This document shows, one piece after another, positions 44,858-52,841 of a DNA stretch of 64,000 nucleotides (its first letter is position 1; every line of letters begins with the position of its first letter). The notes below the pieces were generated by a model. The model worked only from the letters and a program-made list of their open reading frames with translations. It did no database searches and was not told where the DNA came from. Position numbers and translations under genes: made by a program. The DNA is from Pseudomonas azerbaijanoccidentalis (GTDB taxonomy: Bacteria; Pseudomonadota; Gammaproteobacteria; Pseudomonadales; Pseudomonadaceae): the NCBI RefSeq assembly GCF_019145495.1, contig NZ_JAHSTU010000003.1, positions 682,001-746,000 of the forward strand, in the 5' to 3' direction.

Positions 44858-45550
44858 TCAGGCGACCGAATACCCTCCATCGACCGGAAGCGTCGTGCCC
44901 GTCACGTAGCGTGCATCTTCAGAGACCAGGAAGGCGATCACATTGGCCACGTCTTGTGGCGCGCCCCAAGTTTTCATCGGAATACGCGCCATGATCCCTA
45001 CCGAGCGTGCCGGATCTTCAAAGGCTCGCCGCGACAGGTTGGTGAGAATCCAACCCGGCGCAACGGCATTCGCGCGCACGCCATCGGTCGCCCAGGCCAC
45101 GGCCATGCAGCGCGTCAGCTCTGAGATGGCGGCTTTACTCGACGCGTAGGCGGGGGTCTTCGCGGAACCAAAAATCCCATGCATCGAGGCAAAGTTCACC
45201 ACCGCACCGCGAGCGGCTTTCAGGCCGGGGAGAGCAGCGTTGGTGATGCGCATCACGGCCGTGAGGTTGACGTCCATGACACGGCTGAAGCCGTCCAACT
45301 CCCACTCATGGTTGTGGTCAATGATGCCGGCGGCATTGACGATGGCGTCGACTCGCTCGAACTGCTCGAAGAAGCGCGTCACCGCCTCGTCGTTGATGAC
45401 GTCCAGTTCCTGATAATGGATGCCCTCTACTCGCTGCTCGGGTTCGCCGAGCCCGACGGTGAACACTTCATAGCCGTCGGCGTGCAGGCGTTGTGCCGTG
45501 GCCAGGCCGATGCCGGAGCCACCGCCGGTGACGATTGCAATTTTTTTCAT
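44858..45550 (-). CDS. Short-chain dehydrogenase/reductase, locus B (intact copy)
   Basis: A 230-residue classical SDR. It has the cofactor motif VTGGGSGIGLATAQRL, VNAAGIIDHN, the catalytic Ser in NFASMHGIFGSA and Tyr/Lys in AYASSKAAISEL, and the C-terminal ending VTGTTLPVDGGYSVA. The start is ATG 45550, preceded by a GGAAATACC-type site; the longer frame to 45583 overlaps the aroE-like stop. It follows the AroE-like gene by 29 bp. The same arrangement in locus A survives only as the remnant at 15530-15833. Confidence 0.92.
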   Translation of the reverse strand: MKKIAIVTGGGSGIGLATAQRLHADGYEVFTVGLGEPEQRVEGIHYQELDVINDEAVTRFFEQFERVDAIVNAAGIIDHNHEWELDGFSRVMDVNLTAVMRITNAALPGLKAARGAVVNFASMHGIFGSAKTPAYASSKAAISELTRCMAVAWATDGVRANAVAPGWILTNLSRRAFEDPARSVGIMARIPMKTWGAPQDVANVIAFLVSEDARYVTGTTLPVDGGYSVA

Positions 45551-45579
45551 GGTATTTCCTTTACACAGAGAAGGGAGTG

Positions 45580-46380
45580 TCAAACGCCGGTTTTGGAAAA
45601 CAAAAACTCGGCCAGTAGATCGATCTGGCCGGTGACCATGTGCGCACCTTTATGGATGACGCAGCCACGCTCGGCGGCAGCGCTTAGCAGCGGCGTGATG
45701 TCAGGGTTCATCACCACTTCGCCGACTACAGTGCCGGGTGCGAGTGTCTCGACGGGCAGCGGTAACGGGTCCTGAGTTTTAAGGCCCAAAGCGGTGCCGT
45801 TGATCACAACATCGAAACCAGTGGCGTCGGCTGCCCCGGCATTGATCTGCCGACCGGGGAACATTTGGCGCATCTCTTGGGCCAGCGCTTCGGCCTTGGC
45901 CGGCGTGCGGTTGCTGATCACCAGTTCTTGAATAGCTTCGGCAAGCAACGCATGGGCAATGCCGGTCGCGGCGCCACCCGCTCCCAGCAACAGCACGCGT
46001 TTTTCAGTCAGGTCATGGCCCTGCTTTTTCAGGCCGGCGACAAAGCCGTCGCCATCGAACATGCGCCCGCTGAAGCGGCCGTCTGGCAGGCGTTTGGCGA
46101 CGTTGCATACTTGCAACAGACTGGCCGTGCCTTTGAGTTCATCGCACAATTTCGCAACTTCAAGCTTGTGCGGCACGGTGACAATCACTCCCGCCAGATT
46201 TTCTATCCCGCGCAAACCTTCCCATGCTTTGGGGAGGTTGGCCGGTGAGACTTCCCAGGGCACCAGCACGCCGTCATGGCCCAGCCGCTCCAGCAGCGGG
46301 TTGAAAAATTCGGGGGTGCGCAGGTGCTTGGCAGGGTATGTCAGATGAACCACGATTCGGGTTTTACCGGTGATAGGCAT
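45580..46380 (-). CDS. AroE-like (shikimate dehydrogenase-family) NAD(P) oxidoreductase, locus B
   Basis: 266 residues, a near twin of 15834-16634. It shares the VHLTYPAKHLRTPEFF substitution for the shikimate-binding serine motif, VIVTVPHKLEV with the catalytic Lys, MFDGDGF with the Asp, LLGAGGAATG for the cofactor, and GAHMVTGQIDLL with the Gln. It heads the AroE-SDR pair. Its start is separated from the GntR regulator B by a 196-bp divergent region with operator-like sites. Retention of two copies, one per locus, with all catalytic residues intact argues that it does real work in both pathways. Confidence 0.86.
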   Translation of the reverse strand: MPITGKTRIVVHLTYPAKHLRTPEFFNPLLERLGHDGVLVPWEVSPANLPKAWEGLRGIENLAGVIVTVPHKLEVAKLCDELKGTASLLQVCNVAKRLPDGRFSGRMFDGDGFVAGLKKQGHDLTEKRVLLLGAGGAATGIAHALLAEAIQELVISNRTPAKAEALAQEMRQMFPGRQINAGAADATGFDVVINGTALGLKTQDPLPLPVETLAPGTVVGEVVMNPDITPLLSAAAERGCVIHKGAHMVTGQIDLLAEFLFSKTGV

Positions 46381-46406
46381 TGCTTTTTTCCCTTATAATT
46401 TTGTTG

Positions 46407-46423
46407 TGATATATGATATATCC
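46407..46423 (-). promoter_or_regulatory. Operator-like site upstream of the AroE-like gene, locus B
   Basis: TGATATATGATATATCC holds two overlapping versions of the half-site (TGATATATGA and ATGATATATC). It lies 27 bp upstream of the AroE-like ATG, where a repressor would block the promoter. Confidence 0.58.
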
Positions 46424-46482
46424 TCAAAGCGAGAGTTCGTCAAGATGGTGATGCATCTCAGGTGCAGTAGCGGTAGTAAGCC

Positions 46483-46503
46483 GATGATGTATGATGCGTT
46501 ATC
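46483..46503 (+). promoter_or_regulatory. Operator-like site upstream of GntR regulator B
   Basis: Contains ATGATGTATGAT and the following GCGTTATC, matching 26580-26600 at 20 of 21 positions while the DNA further upstream differs. It lies 73 bp before the GTG start, as in locus A. Confidence 0.58.
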
Positions 46504-46576
46504 AGCGCTTGAGGCCTGCAGGTCAGTCAAGCTGCCAAGCCGGCGCACCTTTATTGAATCTGGAGATCGAGTAACC

Positions 46577-47257
46577 GTGACCGTGCATAAGCCCATTGAT
46601 AAAGGCAACTTGAGCGAACAGGTGTATTCCATTATTCGCACCGCGTTGATGGACGGGCAGTACCAACCCGGCGACCGGCTGCGCATTAGTAAGTTGGCCG
46701 AGGAATTCGGTGTGTCGATCACCCCTGTGCGGGAAGCAATCTTCCGTCTGGTCAGCGACCATGCGCTGGACATGAAAGCGGCGACCTCGATCTATGTGCC
46801 GGAGCTGACGGTCAGTCAACTGCGTGAAATCCAGTTAATCCGCCATTTGCTTGAAGGCGAGGCAGCAGGCGTGGCCGCCCAGCGCATTACTCGGCCCGAA
46901 ATCGAAAAGCTCGAAGCGATTCAGGATGCTTTTCAAAAGGCCGTCGCGGTCGACTACAAGCAAGCAGCGTTGCTCAACCGGGAGTTTCACTTTGGTTTGA
47001 TTTCTGCGGCGCGGATGCCCGTGGTGTCGAAAACCCTGGAAAACATGTGGGTCATCATGGGGCCGCTGCTCAGCAGGTTCCATGCCGAGGTGCCCAAGCG
47101 AGAGTTGGCCAGCGCCAAACACAAGCATTTCGAAGTGCTAGACGGCTTGCGTACCCGTGACTCGGCCAAAGCCAAAGAAGCTATGCAGGCCGATATCGCT
47201 TGGGGCGAGTTGATGATCGATTGGCTGGAAAAAAAGGAAACCTTCGCTGAGGCATAA
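46577..47257 (+). CDS. GntR-family regulator, FCD domain, locus B
   Basis: 226 residues, the twin of 26675-27355. It has the GntR winged helix (SEQVYSIIRTALMDGQYQPG, FGVSITPVREAIFRLVSDHA) and the FCD domain (LNREFHFGLISAARMPVV). I chose the GTG at 46577 because TCTGGAGATCGAG precedes it and the same start fits the twin; the frame stays open upstream for 69 codons without similarity to the twin. The recognition helix is identical in both proteins, so they probably bind the same operators and cross-regulate the two loci. Confidence 0.92.
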   Translation: MTVHKPIDKGNLSEQVYSIIRTALMDGQYQPGDRLRISKLAEEFGVSITPVREAIFRLVSDHALDMKAATSIYVPELTVSQLREIQLIRHLLEGEAAGVAAQRITRPEIEKLEAIQDAFQKAVAVDYKQAALLNREFHFGLISAARMPVVSKTLENMWVIMGPLLSRFHAEVPKRELASAKHKHFEVLDGLRTRDSAKAKEAMQADIAWGELMIDWLEKKETFAEA

Positions 47258-47365
47258 CCACCGCGCCGCTATCGGATCATGCTGCAGCTGCGGGCCGAGC
47301 TCCACGTCAGGAGCCTAAGGCGCTGTCGTTTTATGGCTGGTCGAACGGGTTGGACATTGGATCGT

Positions 47366-47500
47366 TCAGTCGACAATCCACTTGCTACTTTCGCCACCTA
47401 GCTTGAGCGCCTGCAAGGTTTGGTGAAGGTGACTGAAATCGAAGTCCCAACGTTTGGGAACGGTCACGCTACCGTTGAGCACGTCTTGGAACAGGCGTTT
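47366..47500 (-). pseudogene. MDR oxidoreductase 3'-end remnant
   Basis: Minus-strand translation KRLFQDVLNGSVTVPKRWDF followed by KLGGESSKWIVD and a stop matches the C-terminus of the MDR protein at 27416-28432 (ERLLEGLLDGSLLAPKRQVF, QGAEGGKWIAQLND). The rest of the gene is absent. Its place just after GntR regulator B mirrors locus A. Confidence 0.85.
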
Positions 47501-47668
47501 CTCTGTAGCTGTCGATCACTGCGGCTCGTGTGGGCATTGAAGCAGGGGCAGCATGATTTTTCAACGGCAAGATGTAGTCTGCACTGATACCCGCGGGGGT
47601 TGGAATGGACCTGAGCATCCATGTCTTCGCCCGAAGGATAACGCTCGCGGTAAATAGATGGAGTGTGT

Positions 47669-47693
47669 GAGGTCAGGTGGTCGTAATGACCTC
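47669..47693. repeat. Inverted repeat upstream of the AraC gene
   Basis: GAGGTCA and TGACCTC form perfect 7-bp arms 11 nt apart, about 105 bp before the AraC-family start codon. It could be an operator for this or another regulator. Confidence 0.5.
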
Positions 47694-47758
47694 GTGGTCT
47701 AAGATCGAAGCGAAAAAGTAGAGTGCAGGTTCACCGATCAAGTGGGTTGTGCTATCTG

Positions 47759-47770
47759 CCCCCCCCCCCC
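47759..47770 (+). repeat. Run of 12 C, upstream of the AraC gene
   Basis: An uninterrupted C12 tract ends 28 bp before the ATG at 47799. Mononucleotide runs of this length are prone to slippage and can alter promoter or leader spacing. It could also hide a sequencing length error. Confidence 0.85.
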
Positions 47771-47798
47771 ATCTGCTCTTAGTGCGAGGAAGGTCACC

Positions 47799-48716
47799 AT
47801 GAGTTGCAATGAAATTCAACCGACTGGATCAGGGGCGAGCGTACGCATCACTCAATCAAGGCAGCTGCATTTCCGCAAGGTTCACCTAAAGGCTTCCACG
47901 TTGCTGGCTGTCCGAAGTGGACAAAAGTGTTTACGTTGGGCGGGTAAAGAGGTCTTAGTTCAAGAGGGGGATCTAGTTGCCTTTGCGGCTGGACAAACTT
48001 TTGATGAGATTAATACACCTTGCGCGTCAGGTGGTGTATATAAAGCTGAATGGCTAATTTGTGAAGATGATGTTGTGAGAGACTTTCTTGAGCGTAGACC
48101 GACGGGGCAACGTATAGCCGAATTAAAGGTAATACACCCGGATTACTCAGCAATGCTCGATTCTTTTAACCATGCTTGCGCAGGCGTCAAGTCCAAGAGT
48201 GAGTTTCCTAGCGAGGTTGTCCGTTCTAGGTTATTTGAATTGCTCGCTTGGCTTGATCACCACGGTGGCTATTTTAGCCTTAGTTATATAAGCAATGTCA
48301 GCCTAAAAGTGAGACTGTTGATTAATAGCAACCCAGGGGAAGGGTGGACGGCTACTGACGTTGCTCAGAAGTTGGGAATGAGCGTGGCCACGATGAGGCG
48401 TAGGTTGGTCACGGAAGGCACGCATTTCCAAGAACTACTCACAGATGTCCGTATGTCTCGAGCATTGACTCTGCTTCAGTTTACCGATTTTCCAATCACT
48501 TCCGTTGCCTGCGAGGTGGGATACGAATGTAGTTCACGCTTTTCATTTCGTTTTCGTAAAAAGTTCGGACTTAACCCTTCAGGGATTCGATCTGTGAACA
48601 ATTTGGTCACGGACGAGGAGAGTAGTGGTCTGATAAACACCAATACCCATCTGGACGGAAATGCTCGCCAGATAACGGTGTCAGATGACTACGAAACGAG
48701 TTTTATTTTTTGCTGA
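47799..48716 (+). CDS. AraC-family transcriptional regulator (atypical base composition)
   Basis: A 305-residue regulator. The N-terminal cupin-like sensor region (about residues 25-110, VQEGDLVAFAAGQTFDEI) is followed by two helix-turn-helix motifs: TDVAQKLGMSVATMRRRLVT and ITSVACEVGYECSSRFSFRF. It then has FRKKFGLNPSGIR, the family signature. Codons are clearly AT-richer than in neighbouring genes, suggesting recent acquisition. The ATG at 47799 has GAGGAAGG upstream; an in-frame extension would read through the C12 tract. No obvious target operon is adjacent. Confidence 0.87.
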   Translation: MSCNEIQPTGSGASVRITQSRQLHFRKVHLKASTLLAVRSGQKCLRWAGKEVLVQEGDLVAFAAGQTFDEINTPCASGGVYKAEWLICEDDVVRDFLERRPTGQRIAELKVIHPDYSAMLDSFNHACAGVKSKSEFPSEVVRSRLFELLAWLDHHGGYFSLSYISNVSLKVRLLINSNPGEGWTATDVAQKLGMSVATMRRRLVTEGTHFQELLTDVRMSRALTLLQFTDFPITSVACEVGYECSSRFSFRFRKKFGLNPSGIRSVNNLVTDEESSGLINTNTHLDGNARQITVSDDYETSFIFC

Positions 48717-49471
48717 ATTGAAACGCGAGGCTGCCGAGTTTATAATTATGTCTTAATCTAATGGCGAGAAGATGGTAGCCGCATAGCGAATCTCGGAAGC
48801 CGGAACATCAAAACATTGAAAAGTTGCTGTCTCAGGTGGCTCGTCTTAAGCTGAAGAAGTCGGTATTCAATAAGTCTATCGTGCTCTTAATTTCGGAAGA
48901 TCACTAACGTTCGCACTGATTTGTAATGTCGGCGTTCAAATAGTTGTAGATTAGCTGTACAACGTGATTCAAGATCGTCTGGTCTTGTTACTGCGCCTAT
49001 AGTCAGTCTAGGGAGTGAACTACTGATCTTAAGCGACTTTAGCTGCGCCGCCTGGTTGTCTATGAACTGTTCACACACACACTGTGTAGTACAGTGGCCA
49101 GCTGTAGCATAATCTGTGTTATGCCTAAAGATGCAGAGCAGCGTGGCGTTTCTAGGTCCGCAATTTTAGGCGCTAGCTACCAATCGTGAGCATACAGCGA
49201 GCATGCAAATAAAAACTACGGCGGACCGGCTAGAGATCCCGGAAAACTTGAATCGTGGGATTGAAAGCTGAGTAGATGCCTTCCACGGGCTACCGAACGA
49301 TTCAGAAACTCTATCGGTACAACAGTCATATCCTAATAAATCGATACAATTGGATTCGATCTTATCAATTCAACGGTGGGCTGGCGCCAGCTCAGGTCGA
49401 GTCAAGTGCGGGATTAAATTACCACTGCAGAGTGTACTTAAGGGTAGGGGGGCACCCTGCAGATATAGTTT
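48717..49471. other. AT-rich intergenic stretch, no gene seen
   Basis: About 755 bp of AT-richer DNA between the AraC gene and the PEBP-like gene. The short frames present have no ribosome site or recognisable motif. It may be leftover DNA from the same acquisition event as the AraC gene. Confidence 0.5.
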
Positions 49472-50032
49472 TTACCGTCCTTGGGCAATTGTTAATTTGG
49501 CTTCCCCAATGGCATTAGCTTTAGTGAAGTATCCCACCAGTGCAGGTGTGGATTCAGCACTCACATGAGGCAGCACATCTATTTTCAGGGCGGTTAGAGT
49601 TATTTCAAAATTATGTGTCGATCCCTTAGGCGGGCAAGGTCCTCCGTAGCCAGATACACCAAAATCAGTTCGTGACTGAAGAGCGCCTTTAGGTAAATTT
49701 TTGCCACTCGCATCAATGCCAGTGGGAAGGCTATTCACCGAGGCCGGTATATTTGCAACAACCCAATGTGTCCAGCCTATTCCCGTTGGTGCATCGCGGT
49801 CGTAGATGGTAAGAACAAAGCTTTTGGTTCCAGCAGGGGCGTTACTCCAAGAAAATGATGGTGTAACATTTTTGCCGGTACAACCAAAGCCGTAGGGTTC
49901 ACTCAACATGTTCGCTTCGTTGAACGCACCATTTTCAAGTTCTGCACTTCGAATAGTGAACGATTCAGCAAAAGCTAACGCTGATGTTCCAGCGAGAATA
50001 ATGCTCACAGCGGTGGTTTGCAGTTGTCTCAT
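49472..50032 (-). CDS. YbhB/YbcL-family (PEBP/Raf kinase inhibitor-like) exported protein
   Basis: A 186-residue protein. The signal peptide is MRQLQTTAVSIILAGTSALA followed by FA. The PEBP-like fold is shown by GKNVTPSFSWSNAPAGTKSF, LTIYDRDAPTGIGWTHWVVA with the Asp-Arg-Asp/His ligand site, and GYGGPCPPKGSTHNFEITL. Bacterial members are small periplasmic proteins of unclear role. It is divergent, across 453 bp, from the LysR gene at 50486, whose close relative at 35990 faces an exported DJ-1 protein. Codon use is somewhat AT-rich. Confidence 0.9.
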   Translation of the reverse strand: MRQLQTTAVSIILAGTSALAFAESFTIRSAELENGAFNEANMLSEPYGFGCTGKNVTPSFSWSNAPAGTKSFVLTIYDRDAPTGIGWTHWVVANIPASVNSLPTGIDASGKNLPKGALQSRTDFGVSGYGGPCPPKGSTHNFEITLTALKIDVLPHVSAESTPALVGYFTKANAIGEAKLTIAQGR

Positions 50033-50485
50033 TTATGCATACTCTAGGTTTGTGGAGTCAATATCCTAAATCTCATACGGTTTAGCATTGAGTTATATTC
50101 GTCAGATTTTATGCCAAAACGATCATTCTGGCGGTGCAGAAATAAGGAGCCGATCAACACTCCTCACGTGATTAAACGGCCGAAAAATTTCAGGAGTTTC
50201 ACTTGGCCGATGCGTCGTCAGACGTGTCAGAGCTTCTCTAGGTTGGGTTTCAAGGATATCTACCAGTTAGAGTTATTTTGTATTACTAGATAATTCATGT
50301 GCTGTAGCCCCACGATTGGCGATTGGCGATTGGCGATTGGCGATTGGCGATTGGGATTAGTGATGTGCCTTAGTTCCAAAAATATTTGTCGTCTAGCATC
50401 TGCTTACAGGTTGCGCTGACTATATTCATGGCTCCATCAGCGATAGAATCGCACAAGGGAAATGAATTATTCTTTGGAGGTTCAA
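50033..50485. other. Intergenic region with heptamer repeat
   Basis: A 453-bp divergent region between the PEBP-like and LysR genes. Apart from the repeat at 50313-50354 no gene or terminator is seen. A 60-codon frame at 50111 has no supporting features. Confidence 0.5.
50313..50354 (+). repeat. Tandem repeat, six copies of CGATTGG
   Basis: Six exact, contiguous copies of a 7-bp unit, 131 bp upstream of the LysR start. A unit number that changes by slippage would shift spacing in the divergent promoter region by 7 bp at a time. Confidence 0.95.
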
Positions 50486-51418
50486 GTGAGTCGTCGATTC
50501 GATTATCTCGCTGACGTCGAGGTGTTTGTAACCTCGGTGGATAAGGGGTCTATGAGCGCAGGTGCTGTAGCGCTGGCGACTACCGCCTCGGTTGTCAGCC
50601 GAGCGATTTCCCGACTGGAGTCTCGTCTGGGGGTGCAGTTATTGCGACGCACCACGCGGCGACTGAGCCTGACCGAAGCGGGTCAACTTTACCTCGAACA
50701 GTCGCGTGCGGCTTTCGCACTGATCGATGATGCGGAGCGGGCAATGCGGGGGCAGGAGGGCGCGCTCAATGGCCTTGTACGGCTCAGCGTACCTACTACC
50801 TACGGACACTATCGACTGCCGGCATTGCTGAGCCGCTTTACCCAACAGTCTCCTTTTGTTCGCATCGAGTTGAACATCATCAATCGCAATGTTGACCTGG
50901 TGGCTGAAGGCTACGACTTGGCTATCCGTCTTGGGCAATTACCTGACAGTGGTCTCATTGGGCGAAAACTTGAAGATGCGCGCCTATGTCTGGTTGCCGC
51001 ACCGAGTTACCTGGATCGCGCCGGCATACCGCAACGCGTGGAAGATTTGGCGTCACATGCGTGCCTGCCCTTTGTCATGCCCAGCAGCGGGCGGGTCGGG
51101 CCTTGGCTATTTCGTGAACAAGGGATCGATTGTGAGTTGATACCAGAAGCATCAGTTCAAGTGTCTGACGACGTACTGGGTATTGTGTCGTTGGCTGAGC
51201 ATGGCTTGGGTATCTGCCAGACCTACGATTTTATCGTCCGTGATCGAATTAGAACGGGGCGTTTGGTGCCGCTGCTCGAAAAGTCGGGGGGACGCTCCAG
51301 ACCATTCTCGGTGATTTATCCTCCCCATCGGCAATTGTCGGCAGCAGCCCGTGCATTGATCGACTTTTTGACCCGAGAGGTGGCGGATCAGTCCCGATCC
51401 AATTCTTCCGGCCTATAA
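50486..51418 (+). CDS. LysR-family transcriptional regulator (third paralogue)
   Basis: A 310-residue LysR protein very similar to 35990-36934 and to the remnant at 1-300. Shared segments include SRRFDYLADVEVFV, LGVQLLRRTTRRLSLTEAG, SVPTTYGHYRLPALLSRF and FSVIYPPHRQLSAAARALID. I chose GTG 50486, as TTTGGAGG precedes it and the paralogue starts at the equivalent GTG; an ATG at 50462 is also in frame. It probably regulates the divergent PEBP-like gene and itself. Confidence 0.92.
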   Translation: MSRRFDYLADVEVFVTSVDKGSMSAGAVALATTASVVSRAISRLESRLGVQLLRRTTRRLSLTEAGQLYLEQSRAAFALIDDAERAMRGQEGALNGLVRLSVPTTYGHYRLPALLSRFTQQSPFVRIELNIINRNVDLVAEGYDLAIRLGQLPDSGLIGRKLEDARLCLVAAPSYLDRAGIPQRVEDLASHACLPFVMPSSGRVGPWLFREQGIDCELIPEASVQVSDDVLGIVSLAEHGLGICQTYDFIVRDRIRTGRLVPLLEKSGGRSRPFSVIYPPHRQLSAAARALIDFLTREVADQSRSNSSGL

Positions 51419-51872
51419 CTTACATTCCATCGCTTTTCAATCATGTAATCGTGGCAACACTGGGCGAAGGCTTTATAAATCAATGCTCTTAGATCTCGCT
51501 GAGTCATTAGCGCATGCAAGTTTAGATGCTGTACGTTTCTCGAGCATTGCCTCTACATTGTAAACAATACTATGTGTCTGCATTAACTACCGAAATGAGA
51601 CCTCTTCATTGGAGTCTGGGGTCGCTGTCAAACTCAAGGGTTTTGGGGGGGATATGAGACTTAACTTCCAGCCACCTTGCGCCTTGGGCTGTGTTGCACG
51701 GGGGGTGTTGGGGAATGGCTCTACTGTCTTGCATGTGTTTACCAGCCTAAAAGGACGGCTGCTAGGTAGGCTATCACCAACAAAGGGAGGCGCAAGATGT
51801 TAGAACTTGAGCGCTTTTAGGCAATGTGAAATTTTCTGGAAGCGGATGAGTTTTAAAGTGTGGCGAGCAACC
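51419..51872. other. Intergenic region, no gene seen
   Basis: About 450 bp between the convergent LysR and moaA genes. A 64-codon frame near 51609 has no ribosome site or family motif. No clear terminator hairpin was found. Confidence 0.5.
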
Positions 51873-52841
51873 TTACCCGCCCACTGACTTCATGATGAGT
51901 GCGCTGCCGGTAAACTCAGTCTCCTGTTTGTCCGCTAGGGCATAGGCTAGTAACTTCTCCAGTTGCGAGTTGGTATGATTTTCAGGCTGCTGCAACAGGT
52001 CTCCTATGTAGTGGCCGCGATTCGACGATAGGCATCCGTATAACCAGCCAGTAGATGATAGACGCAGACGATTGCAACTTCGGCAGAACGGAGCGCTTTC
52101 ATTAGCAATGATTCCAAAAGTTCCCAGATCGCCCACTTTGTATCGGAGCGCGGTGGAATCCTTAGGCGCGCCGACCGGCACGAATTCAAAGCGCTTTTTG
52201 ACAAGATCCAATAGCTCCCCATGCCCCACGTAACGATTACGAAAGGCCCTGGGGTTTTCCGCCAGATGGCCCATGCGCATCAGTTCTATAAAGCGCAGCT
52301 CGTAACCTTGTTCCAAGCAGAATTGCAGCATCGGTAGGACCTGATCCAGATTTAGGTCTTGCATGGGGACCATATTGATTTTGATCGCGATGCCGGCTTT
52401 CCGCGCCTGTTCTAATCCCAGCAAGATGCTATTCAGATCGCCCCCTCTGGCGATGTGTCCAAAGGTGTCGGGATTGAGCGTATCGAGCGAAACGTTAAGT
52501 CGCCGGACACCGGCGCGCACTAACAGTGGTAGTTTACGCGTAAGTAGCTGACCATTGGTGGTGAGGCTGATGTCCCCCAATCCCAGCGTGTCCAACCCTA
52601 GGAGAAAAGGTTCGAGCCTGTCACTGAGTAAAGGTTCGCCACCGGTAATGCGCAGGGCATTTATACCGGCGACGTTCTTCAATAGCCTGACGGCGCTGAG
52701 CATGGCTTGAGCTGTCAGCTCGTCACGCGCCGCGACCAGACGCCGACCATCTGCCACACAATAGGTGCAGGCAAAGTTGCAGGCAGCCGTGAGACTCAGC
52801 CGAAGCTTACGAAAACGTCGGCCATGTCGGTCGATATTCAA
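51873..52841 (-). CDS. moaA: GTP 3',8-cyclase MoaA (radical SAM), operon-linked copy
   Basis: A 322-residue radical SAM enzyme for the first step of molybdenum cofactor synthesis (GTP to 3',8-cyclo-dihydro-GTP). The N-terminal cluster motif is CNFACTYC (C-x3-C-x2-C). ITGGEPLL binds SAM. The C-terminal second cluster is CRSCNRLRLSSTGWLYGC. The protein ends in SVGG, the terminal Gly-Gly of MoaA. It is the last gene of the molybdenum-hydroxylase operon and overlaps the preceding gene by 4 bp, so it may supply cofactor for this enzyme specifically. Confidence 0.93.
   Translation of the reverse strand: MNIDRHGRRFRKLRLSLTAACNFACTYCVADGRRLVAARDELTAQAMLSAVRLLKNVAGINALRITGGEPLLSDRLEPFLLGLDTLGLGDISLTTNGQLLTRKLPLLVRAGVRRLNVSLDTLNPDTFGHIARGGDLNSILLGLEQARKAGIAIKINMVPMQDLNLDQVLPMLQFCLEQGYELRFIELMRMGHLAENPRAFRNRYVGHGELLDLVKKRFEFVPVGAPKDSTALRYKVGDLGTFGIIANESAPFCRSCNRLRLSSTGWLYGCLSSNRGHYIGDLLQQPENHTNSQLEKLLAYALADKQETEFTGSALIMKSVGG

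Noticed and set aside
45580..46380. Naming this gene and its twin as biosynthetic aroE
   Set aside because: The shikimate-binding serine motif is absent and the neighbours are catabolic, so only family membership is claimed.
48887..49078. 63-codon minus-strand frame in the AT-rich gap
   Set aside because: No supporting motif or start signal; length expected by chance in AT-rich DNA.
50313..50354. Tandem repeat as a CRISPR array
   Set aside because: Units are 7 bp and contiguous with no spacers, and no cas genes are present.
51609..51803. 64-codon plus-strand frame before moaA
   Set aside because: No ribosome site or recognisable pattern.
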